A stretch of 64,000 nt of DNA from Niabella pedocola (GTDB lineage: Bacteria > Bacteroidota > Bacteroidia > Chitinophagales > Chitinophagaceae). This document shows, in pieces, positions 42,576 through 52,052 of the stretch. The stretch spans positions 744,001-808,000 of the forward strand of contig NZ_JAJNEC010000004.1 of assembly GCF_021044425.1 (NCBI RefSeq), given 5' to 3'. Both the position numbers and the translations under genes were made by a program. The notes below the pieces were generated by a model. That model ran no database searches. It saw nothing but the letters and a program-made list of their open reading frames with translations, and was not told the origin of the DNA. Position 1 is the stretch's first letter. Each line of letters begins with the position of its first letter.

Positions 42576-44150
42576 TTATTTCCAATAAGGATTTTGTTCA
42601 ATCAGGGGATTCTTATCCATCACTTCCTGCGCCACGGGCCAATAAATACCGCCGCGGTCAATCAGCTCATTGAAGGCCGGGTCCGTGCGCATAATTTTAT
42701 TAAACCGTACCTGGTCATACCAGCGGTTTCCCTCACCCACCAGCTCTCTTCTGCGTTCCAGGAAAATATCAACCAGCAGCTGACGCATGTCCTCCGGCTT
42801 GCTTCCGCTTACCAGCCAGGGATTCAGTCCTCTCCGTTTGCGGATTTCGTTCAGTACCGCCCAGGCATCATTATAATTCCCCAGCACATATTGCGCCTCG
42901 GCCCGGATCAGGTAGATGCCCTCAAAACGGGCAATGGGTATACAGGAGCCAAAAATGGTGAACGGACTATTGGTATATTCCATATTGCGGAACTTGGAAA
43001 ATACCGGGATCGCGTTATAGTAATTGGTAAAATAAACGGTTCCATAATTTTTAAATTCAAACTGGTATGGATTCCGGGCATCATTTACCGAATAAAACAT
43101 CTGGCTGATCGTATCCCGGGTAATGTACAGGTCGGGGCGGTTGCGGGCCACATAGGGATTGGCCAGCGTAAGCGACTCCAGGTGCCCTACCCCGCTGGGA
43201 CCCGATTCCCGGTTGGCCATGCGGTAAGGAAAGGCCAGTACCTGGTAGCAATAACTTCCGTTGTTCGGAATGCCATTGCTGTAAAACACACTCCGGGTGC
43301 CGGCCAGCAAGCTCGTCACCTCTGAAGTTTCAATAAACTTTGTACGTGTTTTTCCCAGCTCCACCGCAAACTTGTAGGAGTAGTTATAGGCGTTCTGGTA
43401 ATCGCCCATCCAGGCATAGATCTCGGCCAGTAATGCCACACACTGATAATAGCCCCAGAACGCATTTCCCCAAACATTCCAGCTTTCCCCGTAATAATTA
43501 CCATTGAACCCGAGTTTGGATTTATCATTGCCCCCGAACTCAGTGGGCAGACTGTCCATATAGTTGCGGATCTCGGAAATGCAAAAATTGAGTACCTGTT
43601 TTTGCGGTGTGCGGGCTACCTGCAGCGTATTGCCGTCTTTTGTTGCATTAACAATAAGCGGCACGTCTCCCCATATCCGGGAAATATAGAAGTAGTTAAA
43701 CGCCCGGAGCAGGTGCGCCTGGGCAATATCCACCTTGCAGTTGAGCTCCGAATACCGCAGGTCCGCCTTACACTTTTGGGCATTTTCGATAAAGGTGTTA
43801 CAGCCATCAATAGCGGCATAGAAGCGGCGCCAGTTGGTGAGCTGAATGATCTCCGGATAACTTTTATTCAGGTTATTGCCAATGATCGCATCCAGATAGC
43901 CGCCCTTTGTGGAGGCTGTAAAATCGCCCTTCCGCAGCTCTCCATACATCCAGTGCGCATTATTCTCTGCCAGGGCCGCACGAGTAAGCCCGTAAATGCC
44001 CACCAGCCCGGCCTTTGCATCATCATAGGTTTGCCACATTGCCATCCGCGGTGAAGCCGCCGACGATTCAATATCCAGTTTTTTACTGCAGGCCGTCAAT
44101 GCCAGCAGATAAAAGACCATTAAGCAGGTTAAGATACTATTCTGTTTCAT
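42576..44150 (-). CDS. susD: SusD/RagB-type glycan-binding lipoprotein (module 1)
   Basis: A 524-residue SusD homologue starting MKQNSILTCLMVFYLLALTAC at 44150. Seen: CSKKLDIESSAASPRMAMWQTYDDAKAGLVGIYGLTRAA, KVDIAQAHLLRAFNYFYISRIWGDVPLIV, YLIRAEAQYVLGNYNDAWAVLNEIRKRRGLNPW, RRELVGEGNRWYDQVRFNKI and the closing NPLIEQNPYWK. It is divergent from the module 2 protein in sequence, so the two pairs need not bind the same ligand. 87 bp after its SusC gene. Confidence 0.94.
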   Translation of the reverse strand: MKQNSILTCLMVFYLLALTACSKKLDIESSAASPRMAMWQTYDDAKAGLVGIYGLTRAALAENNAHWMYGELRKGDFTASTKGGYLDAIIGNNLNKSYPEIIQLTNWRRFYAAIDGCNTFIENAQKCKADLRYSELNCKVDIAQAHLLRAFNYFYISRIWGDVPLIVNATKDGNTLQVARTPQKQVLNFCISEIRNYMDSLPTEFGGNDKSKLGFNGNYYGESWNVWGNAFWGYYQCVALLAEIYAWMGDYQNAYNYSYKFAVELGKTRTKFIETSEVTSLLAGTRSVFYSNGIPNNGSYCYQVLAFPYRMANRESGPSGVGHLESLTLANPYVARNRPDLYITRDTISQMFYSVNDARNPYQFEFKNYGTVYFTNYYNAIPVFSKFRNMEYTNSPFTIFGSCIPIARFEGIYLIRAEAQYVLGNYNDAWAVLNEIRKRRGLNPWLVSGSKPEDMRQLLVDIFLERRRELVGEGNRWYDQVRFNKIMRTDPAFNELIDRGGIYWPVAQEVMDKNPLIEQNPYWK

Positions 44151-44237
44151 ACATTCTATCTTATAATTCCTTTTCCAGGTGCCACGGCCGGACGTCAATA
44201 ACCGGAGGCGTCTATGAATGGTTATCGCCCATTTTTA

Positions 44238-47192
44238 TCAAAAATTCAATTTTGCCCCGATGATATAGGAACGGGCAATGGGCAGGCTCCGTCCCGAATA
44301 GATGCCCTGGTAATCCGTCAGCTCCGGATCACCACCTTTAAAGGGCGTAAGTGTAAACAGGTTGGATGCCGTTACATACAGCAAGGCCTTTGAAAGCTTC
44401 ATGCTTTTCAGCAACGTGGTTTTTGAAAAATCATACCCCAGTGTGAGATACCGCAGCTTTAAAAAATCGGCACGTTCCAGGAACAGGTCCTGATCCAGCC
44501 GGTATGGAATGGTTCCGCTCCAGGGATTATACATCGGGTACCTGTTGTAATCGAAGGTTTGCTGCCAGAACGTAACTTCTTTCACATAGGTGATATTCCG
44601 GGAGTTCTCTGTATTGATAAAATCGAGCTTACCGGCCGTGAGCTGGTTCTGCAGCCGGTGCCCAAGGCCATAGAATAACAGAAAATCCAGGTTAAAATTC
44701 CGGTATGTCAGCTTGTTGCCCAGTCCGCCGTAATATACCGGCATGGAATGGCCCTTCAGCACTTTATCCCGGGCATTGATGATCCCATCGTTGTTCACAT
44801 CCTTCCAGATCGCGTCTCCCACTCCCAGCTCCAGGGTGCCAAATTTTACAGGGTTGCGGGAACCATCCTGTAACACCGGTCCCATCGGAATATCCGCGGG
44901 TTGGTTAATCATCCCATCGTTCTGGTACACCCAAAATGCATCCACCGGCTGGCCAACCACCAGCTTCCTGTCGGGGTATTCAATTTCCTGCAGCTGGTAA
45001 GGCAATCGGGTGAGCTTATTATGATTGGTACTAAAGTTGGCATCCAGTACCCAGCTGAGCCCCTTCGGGTGTTTCAGGATACCGGCCGTAATGCTTATAT
45101 TGATGCCGGTGTTCCGCACCGCCATTCCCTGTACCTGCTTGTAGGTAAAACCACTCTCCGTGGGCAGGGAAACCGGAACGATCATGTTCTTATCCTCATT
45201 GTTGTAATAATCGATGCCGAGCAGCAACCGGTCTTTCCATATCCCTAACTCTGTGCCGATATCCAGTTTCTCACTATAGGGCCATCCATAGGTATTCATG
45301 ATCCAGCCGGCGGAATAGGTTTGCGAAAGCGCCGCCAGCCCCGCATAGCTTCCCAGCACCGGCTCATCAGAATACCCCACATCCACCCGGTATTGGGGGC
45401 CAATGCGAAAACGGTTATCCGTGATGAGTTTTCCAAATATGCCCCATGAAGCTTTTAGCGCAATGGTGCTGAAAGGCGTAGTCTTCCGCAACAGTTCCTG
45501 TATATTAACTGTTGAACTGAATACAGGTGTCAGTAACCAGCGGTTCGTTTTGGAAAAACCGGAATACCCGTCATACCTTCCAAGCGCATTAACCGTTACT
45601 ACATTCCGGAACGAATAGCCCAATGATCCATAAAGGGAAGAGAGTGCCGATTTTATTTTATCGGTAAAGGGATAGGCAAAGATGTCGTAAGCATTCTGAT
45701 AGACCGACCCGCTTAGTCTTATTTCTTTGATTTTTATAAAATCATTGGGGGTGTTATACCCCAATACATAGTCATATTTAGACTGATCGGTCAGGAAGGT
45801 TTGCCCCGCGCCGATGGTCACCTGGTGCCGCTCATCATCCGATTTGAAATGATAATCGACCGTGTTCCGGATCGTTGCTCTTTGATTAAATCCAAAATAA
45901 GAAGAAATAAAACTGGTATTGTCCATCAGGGGTTTTCCATAAAACACATCCCGGAGCCCCTCTTCATAATCCAGCGATAATTGGGATTTCAGGCTGAGCG
46001 CGCCCAATTGTGCCGCAGCCGAAAAGTATCCAACAAAGGAGTTGGTTTTATTCTGGTCCTCGGAACCACGGTATTTATCCAGGAAACGCTGATAGGATGT
46101 GGCGCCCGGAGAAACCGGGTTGGTGAGATCGGGAACAAACCTTGTTTCGGCAAAGCGGTCGCGCAAGTTGCGGTTCCGTTCCCGCTGGGTGCGGATCGCA
46201 TTCATATTACCGGTAATGGTAAGCCACTTCAATGGCAGCATATTGATCCCAAAAGAAACGGCATAACGGTCGAACCCTGTAGCATCAAAATTATGGCTCC
46301 GGGTATCACTGATGTTGAACCGGAAATTTGCCCGTTCGCTTCCGCCTACCAGGCCAAAACCCAGGTAGTACACCGGCTTCGCCTGATAATAAAGATCGTT
46401 CCAGTCTGCCGCTCCGTAGTAATCCGGATCATAGCTGTTGGCGACATAAACGGGGTAGTCCAGTTTTTGATCATCCGATGCATATTTTTCATAAAAGGGC
46501 CAGCGGAAATTATTTTCATACGCCGCGTTGACCGTTTTTACGGCCGGGCGCTGCAGCAGGCCCACATAGGTATCCACGTTAAACTGCCGCACGCCGGATT
46601 GCGCATTTTTGGTGGTTACCCAAAGGGCTCCGTTCGCCGCCAGCGGACCGAGGCGGGCCAGGTCTGCCGGGCTTTTGAGCAGTTCCACCTGTGCAATATT
46701 GTTTACATCCAGGATCGAAAGCGGGTTGGTGGCCGGGCCTATCCGGTTAAAATCAAACCGCTGGATATTGTAGCTCAACCCGGTTTCCTGTGCCAGCGGC
46801 GCTCCGTTTACAAATACAACCGGTTGCATACTATACAGGTCCTGCTTTGAAAAAACGGGATGCGTTAATCCACGTACAAACATAAATTGCTCCGTGCCCG
46901 GTTCCCCGTTATCTTCTTTCACAAACAGTCCTGCAGCGGTTCCTTTTATATATTGCTGTAAGGAGATCATGGGCGTTGCAGCGGCACCGGAAAACGGAGC
47001 CTGGCTTATTTTAGGATTTACTTCCAGTGTGCCCGGGTGATGGGTACGCTGCAGCTCCTGGTTGAAGCGCCGGGTATTGACCACTTTTACCAGCGAGTCT
47101 TCCACCTCCGGATCACCCTGGCCCCATACCGGGCCCGATAACCAAACAACGGAAAACAGCACGCAGATCAATTGTATTATTCTAAATCTCAT
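44238..47192 (-). CDS. susC: SusC-type TonB-dependent transporter lacking the regulatory-like domain (module 1)
   Basis: A 984-residue outer-membrane transporter, start MRFRIIQLICVLFSVVWL at 47192 (the frame's earlier TTG is not used). After the signal (to PVWGQ) there are only ~70 residues before the plug (FSGAAATPMISLQQYIKGTAAGLFVKEDNGEPGTEQFMFVRGL); the usual CarboxypepD_reg-like domain is missing. The plug end (VELLKSPADLARLGPLAANGALWVTTKNAQSG) and barrel (closing SYIIGAKLNF) are normal. First gene of the twelve-gene operon; its promoter region overlaps the putative GntR operators (47284-47315). Confidence 0.92.
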   Translation of the reverse strand: MRFRIIQLICVLFSVVWLSGPVWGQGDPEVEDSLVKVVNTRRFNQELQRTHHPGTLEVNPKISQAPFSGAAATPMISLQQYIKGTAAGLFVKEDNGEPGTEQFMFVRGLTHPVFSKQDLYSMQPVVFVNGAPLAQETGLSYNIQRFDFNRIGPATNPLSILDVNNIAQVELLKSPADLARLGPLAANGALWVTTKNAQSGVRQFNVDTYVGLLQRPAVKTVNAAYENNFRWPFYEKYASDDQKLDYPVYVANSYDPDYYGAADWNDLYYQAKPVYYLGFGLVGGSERANFRFNISDTRSHNFDATGFDRYAVSFGINMLPLKWLTITGNMNAIRTQRERNRNLRDRFAETRFVPDLTNPVSPGATSYQRFLDKYRGSEDQNKTNSFVGYFSAAAQLGALSLKSQLSLDYEEGLRDVFYGKPLMDNTSFISSYFGFNQRATIRNTVDYHFKSDDERHQVTIGAGQTFLTDQSKYDYVLGYNTPNDFIKIKEIRLSGSVYQNAYDIFAYPFTDKIKSALSSLYGSLGYSFRNVVTVNALGRYDGYSGFSKTNRWLLTPVFSSTVNIQELLRKTTPFSTIALKASWGIFGKLITDNRFRIGPQYRVDVGYSDEPVLGSYAGLAALSQTYSAGWIMNTYGWPYSEKLDIGTELGIWKDRLLLGIDYYNNEDKNMIVPVSLPTESGFTYKQVQGMAVRNTGINISITAGILKHPKGLSWVLDANFSTNHNKLTRLPYQLQEIEYPDRKLVVGQPVDAFWVYQNDGMINQPADIPMGPVLQDGSRNPVKFGTLELGVGDAIWKDVNNDGIINARDKVLKGHSMPVYYGGLGNKLTYRNFNLDFLLFYGLGHRLQNQLTAGKLDFINTENSRNITYVKEVTFWQQTFDYNRYPMYNPWSGTIPYRLDQDLFLERADFLKLRYLTLGYDFSKTTLLKSMKLSKALLYVTASNLFTLTPFKGGDPELTDYQGIYSGRSLPIARSYIIGAKLNF

Positions 47193-47280
47193 ATGCAAGG
47201 CAATCTGTTTTACTTTCTACATTGAAACGCATTACCACGGAATGCAGCCGTTTGCGTAGTACTCCAAAAGCAAGCTCTAT

Positions 47281-47288
47281 CAAATGTA
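47281..47288 (-). promoter_or_regulatory. Candidate -7 box of the susC operon
   Basis: On the minus strand TACATTTG fits TAnnTTTG and is identical to the -7 box of the catabolic operon (62389-62396). No good TTTG box lies 19-21 bases upstream, so it is a weak promoter or depends on an activator. Confidence 0.4.
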
Positions 47289-47294
47289 CGCAAT
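47284..47294. promoter_or_regulatory. Second, imperfect GntR-type operator half-site
   Basis: ATGTACGCAAT shares its first seven bases with the operator ATGTACGACAT; its centre is 19 bp from the better site at 47303-47313. It overlaps the candidate susC -7 box. Confidence 0.4.
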
Positions 47295-47300
47295 ATTTTA

Positions 47301-47315
47301 ATATGTCGTACATTT
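47301..47315. promoter_or_regulatory. Putative FadR/GntR operator in the gntR-susC intergenic region
   Basis: ATATGT-CGT-ACATTT, containing the FadR-family core TGT-N3-ACA. The core ATGTCGTACAT is the exact reverse complement of ATGTACGACAT at 62375-62385 in front of the catabolic operon. Confidence 0.65.
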
Positions 47316-47357
47316 TTATTTAAAAAGCACGAAATTATTTTTTTCAAAAACAAAGCA

Positions 47358-47383
47358 TTGTTTTCATCCGTAAATTACCTTTG
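47358..47383 (+). promoter_or_regulatory. Promoter of the gntR gene
   Basis: A -7 box TACCTTTG at 47376-47383 matches TAnnTTTG exactly; TTG at 47358-47360 may be the -33 box, with a short spacing of 15. A start near 47390 leaves a leader of about 12 bases before the ATG at 47402. Confidence 0.5.
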
Positions 47384-47401
47384 CAGTAAATGCATTATCA
47401 A

Positions 47402-48106
47402 ATGAAGATCTCAAAACTGAAGCCCATAGAAACATTAACACAGGTTGATAAAATAGAACAGAGCTTGCAGGATTATCTTGAAAGTGCCAACCTGCAGCCG
47501 GGGGATGCACTTCCCAAGGAAGTAGAACTGGCACAGGCATTGGGTGTAAGCAGAACGGCGATACGGGAGGCCCTGTCCCGGTTCCGGACACTGGGGATCA
47601 TCGAAAGCCGCAAAAACCGGGGCATGCTGATCGCCAGTCCGGACCCGCTTGTTAATTTTGAACGGGTCATGTCGCCCAAGCTCCTGAACGATGATACATT
47701 GCGCGATATGTTTGAACTGCGCCTGGTGCTGGAAGTGGGCAATTGCGAACTGGTATTTAAACGGAAAACGGCAGCGGATATCGAATACCTGGAATCGATC
47801 GTAGATAAGGAAGAGCATACGGCACAATCACCAAAGAACAGTGCCATACTCATCAAATACGATATCGATTTTCATTCGGGGCTGTATAAAATATCCGGCA
47901 ACGATACGCTGATCCGTTTTCAAAAAATGCTGATGCCGGTGTTTATGTATTCTTTTAAAAAATTCCATCCGGATCCCAAGCAGTCGATCCTGAATCACGA
48001 GGTATCGCACCGGGACCTACTCAATACCTTAAAGAAAGGAACCGTAGATGATTTCCGGTCGAAGATGAAAAAGCATTTACGCAACTATTACGACAAGATC
48101 TCCTGA
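47402..48106 (+). CDS. FadR/GntR-family transcriptional regulator (FCD domain)
   Basis: A 234-residue regulator, start MKISKLKPIETLTQVDKIEQ at 47402 (47390 is possible but would leave no leader). N-terminal winged helix: LQPGDALPKEVELAQALGVSRTAIREALSRFRTLGIIESRKNRGMLI. C-terminal FCD effector domain with metal/effector ligands in YDIDFHSGLYKISG and NHEVSHRDLL. The FadR/NanR group represses sugar-acid and sialic-acid catabolism and responds to the substrate. It is divergent from the twelve-gene SusCD operon and convergent with the last gene of the catabolic operon; shared operators (47301, 62373) make it the likely controller of both. Confidence 0.92.
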   Translation: MKISKLKPIETLTQVDKIEQSLQDYLESANLQPGDALPKEVELAQALGVSRTAIREALSRFRTLGIIESRKNRGMLIASPDPLVNFERVMSPKLLNDDTLRDMFELRLVLEVGNCELVFKRKTAADIEYLESIVDKEEHTAQSPKNSAILIKYDIDFHSGLYKISGNDTLIRFQKMLMPVFMYSFKKFHPDPKQSILNHEVSHRDLLNTLKKGTVDDFRSKMKKHLRNYYDKIS

Positions 48107-48150
48107 TGTCTGTACACCGGCTCTTCAACCAATAGCCTCGCTCCTGCCGG

Positions 48151-49386
48151 TTACGCCCCACGTTCTTTAGGAGGGCGGATGCAAAAAAGTGCCGCTGCAG
48201 CCAGCAGGATCAGCAAGGCCGCACATTGATAAATGGTACCCAGGTCAATAGCGGCATCCCGCAGTGCCCCTCCAAAATACAGGGCGATGCCCCCAACCAG
48301 GGTACCACAAAAATTAAGAATGCCATAACCGGTTGCCCGGTATTTTTCATCAACCAGCATGCTCAATACAGGCATGGTATTGGTGTCTGTAAACGCCTTT
48401 GTAAACGCATATACCACAAAGCAGCTTAAGGCTACAGCCAGTACTCCGGTATAGCTGGCCAGGAAAACGGCCGGTGCGGCAATACACAGGCCCATGGCCG
48501 GTACCCATATCCGGCCTTTGGGATGCACCCGGCTCCATTGATCGGCCAGTACGCCTCCGGCCAGTACACCAAAGATGGCTGCGGTAAAAACATATCCTGT
48601 GGAATAGATCCCCGCCCTTGTTTGCGATAAATGGAATTTTTCCTGGAAGTAGGTAGGCAGCCACCCAACAACCAGCCAGGTCATTAAACTAACCAGTGCA
48701 AAAAATACCACCAGGAGCACAAAAGACCGCTGCCCGAAAAGCGCTTTCAGGGCCCTTGAGAACTTTATCGTTTCCTGTTTTTTTTCTTTTGCCGGGATCA
48801 TTGCTTTGGGCGCATCTTTTAACAGGAATAGTAACAACACTGCGTACACCACCCCAAAAACACCAAAAGCAAAAAAAGCCGTATTCCATTGATGCCCTTC
48901 TGCGATCCAGCCACCTACAAAACCGAGGCTTTGCCCGGCCATGATCCCCGCCATATGGATGCCGTTGGCTAAGGAGCGGGTTGTGGTTTTATGATAATCC
49001 ATAATAAGCGCCAGGGCCGCCGGTATATAGCAAGCCTCGCTAAGGCCCATCAATGCTCTTGTGATCAGCAGCTCATGGAAGGACGTTGCATAAGCGGTCA
49101 TCCAGGTTACAGCCGACCAGATGAAAAGACTGATCAAAATAACCTTTGCCTTGCTGAACCGGTCGGCAAAAAAACCCGCCAGCGGACTGAACAGTCCATA
49201 TACCCAAAGAAACACGGCTGTCAGCAGTCCGAACTCGGCATCCGACATCGGAATGGCCGTAACAATCGATGTACGCATGGTGGTGATCATGGTACGATCG
49301 ATATAATTAAGCATTGCAATGATAAACAGCAAGCCCACCACCAGCCATGCCCGCCGCATAGTATGCTTTACAACCCTAGCTTCCAT
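48151..49386 (-). CDS. MFS transporter, ACS (anion:cation symporter)-like
   Basis: A 411-residue, twelve-helix permease starting MEARVVKHTMRRAWLVVG at 49386 (the frame's TTG at 49407 is not preferred). MLNYIDRTMITTMRTSI and GFFADRFSKAKVIL are the family's helix-1 and loop 2-3 signatures; the ACS family carries hexuronates, sialic-acid-like and other organic anions. As the last gene of the catabolic operon it should import the acidic product released in the periplasm. The gap to the preceding gene is 180 bp, the largest within the operon. Confidence 0.88.
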   Translation of the reverse strand: MEARVVKHTMRRAWLVVGLLFIIAMLNYIDRTMITTMRTSIVTAIPMSDAEFGLLTAVFLWVYGLFSPLAGFFADRFSKAKVILISLFIWSAVTWMTAYATSFHELLITRALMGLSEACYIPAALALIMDYHKTTTRSLANGIHMAGIMAGQSLGFVGGWIAEGHQWNTAFFAFGVFGVVYAVLLLFLLKDAPKAMIPAKEKKQETIKFSRALKALFGQRSFVLLVVFFALVSLMTWLVVGWLPTYFQEKFHLSQTRAGIYSTGYVFTAAIFGVLAGGVLADQWSRVHPKGRIWVPAMGLCIAAPAVFLASYTGVLAVALSCFVVYAFTKAFTDTNTMPVLSMLVDEKYRATGYGILNFCGTLVGGIALYFGGALRDAAIDLGTIYQCAALLILLAAAALFCIRPPKERGA

Positions 49387-49566
49387 TTTAAAAATTTTAG
49401 CATCCAACCGGTCTTATTTTTTAACGGCCCTGCCAAAAGCCCGTTTCCGGAAGATTGCCGTTCTCTCCGTCGCGACGGATCAGCAACCGTTAACAATCTG
49501 CCTAAATTCCAACACATCGGAACAGCATCACAGAAAAGACTTTTTAGTCGGCCCCCACTCTTCAAT

Positions 49567-50868
49567 TTATAAACTGTTCAACACCTCTTTTGCAACGGCA
49601 ATGGCCTGGTCAATTTCGGCCTCGGTATGCACCGCACTGATGTACCAGAGGCCGCGCCCGATGATCCGGATATTCCGGTCGTGCATGGCTGCGATAAACC
49701 GTCCCAATTTTGCTTTGTCGGCCCTTAATGTATCCCGGTAATTCAATGCAATGCCGGCGTCGCTGAACGCGATCGCGAACATCGGCCCCGGTCCTGCAAC
49801 CACCAGGTTCTGACCTGCTGCTGCTGCTGCCTCCCGTAAACCCGCCATCAGCCGTTTCCCCAGGGCAAACATCCGGTCATACGGATCTTCGTCTTCAAGG
49901 ATCCGGATGGTGGCCAGTGCTGCCGCCACCATGGGGCAACTGGAATTCATCGTACCGGCATGAATCACACGGGAAGTTTCAATATACTGCATCCATTCAT
50001 ATTTACCCACAATGGCGCTGATGGGATAACCGCTCCCCATCGCTTTTGCAAAAATGGACAGATCGGGTGTTACATCATAATAAGTTTGGGCACCACCCAG
50101 TCCAACCCTGAACCCGGTGATCACTTCGTCAAAGATCAACGCAATATCATAGGCATCACATAGCTCTCTTAATCCGTTCAGGAAACCGGCTGCCGGTTCT
50201 ATACAGCCATTGTTGCACATGACCGGCTCGGTGATAATGGCCGCTATTTCGTGATGATGTTCCTTTACCGTTTCTTCGATCAATGCAAGGTTATTCCAGG
50301 GCCGGATCAGGAATTCGGCTCTTGTGCCAGGCGCCATTCCGCCCGACCAGGGAAAGGCCTCCGGATCTTCCTGCGCGCCGAGTGCCTCCGGCGTCGGTGT
50401 TGAAATCCCCCAGGCCACATTATCGAGCCAGCCATGATAATGTCCTTCAAACCGTAAGAATTTATGCTTGCCGGTTCTGGCTCTTGCCACACGGAATGCC
50501 GTTTGCACCGCTTCCGAACCATCAAGGCAAAAACGGATGCGTTCTGCAGAGGGTATCCAGGTACAGAGCTTTTCCGCCAATTCAATTTCACGGATATGCT
50601 GCCCCGCGTATAACTGGCCGTCTTCCGAATAGGTGTGGATGGCCTCCAGCACCCCGGGATGCGAATGTCCCAGGATCATGGGTCCCTGGCTGAGGGTAAA
50701 ATCCAGGTACTCATTTCCATCCACATCGGTAATGCGGCTTCCCTTTGCACCGGTGTAAAACAAGGCATGCGGATGGTTGTATTTTCTAAACTCGGAAGAT
50801 ACGCCTCCGGCCAGTACCTTTCCGGCACGGTGCAACAATGCTTTTGATTTCTGATATCGGTTGCTCAT
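49567..50868 (-). CDS. Class III aminotransferase, glutamate-1-semialdehyde mutase-like
   Basis: A 433-residue PLP enzyme. PLP lysine K275 in SIFAKAMGSGYPISAIVG; cofactor-binding D247-E248 in LIFDEVITGFRVG; FCLDGSEAVQTAFRVARARTGK is the phosphate-binding block. The family includes GSA aminomutase, but here there is no haem-pathway context and the operon suggests a catabolic transaminase or aminomutase on a keto or aldehyde intermediate. 84 bp below the mutarotase-like gene. Confidence 0.88.
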   Translation of the reverse strand: MSNRYQKSKALLHRAGKVLAGGVSSEFRKYNHPHALFYTGAKGSRITDVDGNEYLDFTLSQGPMILGHSHPGVLEAIHTYSEDGQLYAGQHIREIELAEKLCTWIPSAERIRFCLDGSEAVQTAFRVARARTGKHKFLRFEGHYHGWLDNVAWGISTPTPEALGAQEDPEAFPWSGGMAPGTRAEFLIRPWNNLALIEETVKEHHHEIAAIITEPVMCNNGCIEPAAGFLNGLRELCDAYDIALIFDEVITGFRVGLGGAQTYYDVTPDLSIFAKAMGSGYPISAIVGKYEWMQYIETSRVIHAGTMNSSCPMVAAALATIRILEDEDPYDRMFALGKRLMAGLREAAAAAGQNLVVAGPGPMFAIAFSDAGIALNYRDTLRADKAKLGRFIAAMHDRNIRIIGRGLWYISAVHTEAEIDQAIAVAKEVLNSL

Positions 50869-50952
50869 CGTTTGTGTATTGAAGCTGTTTTTATAAAAGT
50901 AAGGTTGGCCGGCGACGATCCGCTCCGGCCGGAGAACCTCTTAAAGGATTTT

Positions 50953-52041
50953 TTAATCCAGGTTAAACGACCATACGGTATTCGACCGCAGGCCGGGCAG
51001 CCGTTCGCCATTGATAATAAAACAACGGTGATCCCATACTACCGCCGGAGCCGTTAACCGCATATCCGCCCGAGGCAGCCGGTCAAAGACCATCCATCTT
51101 TCCTGCCGGGTATCATAGGCCAGCAGATCCGGAAGAAAACCAGGATGTGTTAACGGATCTGCATGCTGTGCCGTCTGATGATCGAGCCCGCCGGGAATAA
51201 CAATATACCGCTTTCCAAAAACAGGGGCCGGGCCGGGAGCAGCGGCTACTCCCCGCGGCATGGGGGGCAGCACCTTCCAGTGGCCGCCCATAAATAGTCC
51301 GTTCCGGTACTGAGGTATAAAACAATACCCATCCTCCAATACCTTCCGCTGCTTTCCTTCTTTGGTATCCAGCACCTGTATGCCGCTAAAAAGGAAGAAG
51401 CATTGATCCGCAGCGGCCGCAACCGCATTCATCCGCTCTGCGCCGGGCCAGGGCTCCAGCACAATCCATTTATTATGTTTCAGATCCAGGGCCAGGAATC
51501 GTTTAACCGGATTGCCCTCCGGCGTTAATGAACCACCCGCAATAAACAATACATCCCCAACAATGGTTCCCGCCATATTGGCCAGGGCATAGGGCATGGG
51601 TGCCAGTGAATCGACAACCACCTTGTTATTTTGCACGCTTAATGTATACACTTCCCGGTGGTGGTGCTGCTGGTTGCTGCCACCAGCAAGAATGACTTTA
51701 TCTTTATAAGATGCCGATACACCGTAGCCCAGCGGCCGGGGCAAGGACACCGGGCTTTTTTCCCAGGAAGCCGCTCCTTTTTTCAGCAGGAAAATATCGG
51801 CATACCAAACCTTTGCTCCACCCTCCCAGGGTTTTTTACCGGGGAAATTTGCGCCCCCTGCAGCTACCAGTGTTTGATGACTTACCCCTGCAAACATCCC
51901 TGCAAATCCTTCCGGATCCGGTATTGCGGGGGCAACGCCTGTTGTTATTTTGTGTGGCGCCTGACCGGCCGCCGTTGTATGAATTATTGCAAGCATACCC
52001 AGCATTACTATTTGTATATATTTAAACCACCGATTACACAT
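50953..52041 (-). CDS. NanM-like Kelch mutarotase, exported
   Basis: A 362-residue six-bladed Kelch propeller starting MCNRWFKYIQIVMLGMLAIIH at 52041 (52068 also possible), with a signal ending AAGQA. The blocks LVAAGGANFPGKKPWEGGAKVWYADIFLL, LGYGVSASYKDKVILAGGSN, NMAGTIVGDVLFIAGGS and RYIVIPGGLDHQ match N-acetylneuraminate epimerase (NanM) and the cyclically permuted mutarotases of Bacteroidota. NanM converts alpha- to beta-sialic acid in the periplasm after sialidase release. Its presence with a NAL-type aldolase, a sialidase-like protein and a NanR-group regulator is the strongest hint to a sialic-acid-like substrate. Confidence 0.85.
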   Translation of the reverse strand: MCNRWFKYIQIVMLGMLAIIHTTAAGQAPHKITTGVAPAIPDPEGFAGMFAGVSHQTLVAAGGANFPGKKPWEGGAKVWYADIFLLKKGAASWEKSPVSLPRPLGYGVSASYKDKVILAGGSNQQHHHREVYTLSVQNNKVVVDSLAPMPYALANMAGTIVGDVLFIAGGSLTPEGNPVKRFLALDLKHNKWIVLEPWPGAERMNAVAAAADQCFFLFSGIQVLDTKEGKQRKVLEDGYCFIPQYRNGLFMGGHWKVLPPMPRGVAAAPGPAPVFGKRYIVIPGGLDHQTAQHADPLTHPGFLPDLLAYDTRQERWMVFDRLPRADMRLTAPAVVWDHRCFIINGERLPGLRSNTVWSFNLD

Positions 52042-52052
52042 AGGCTCCTGTT

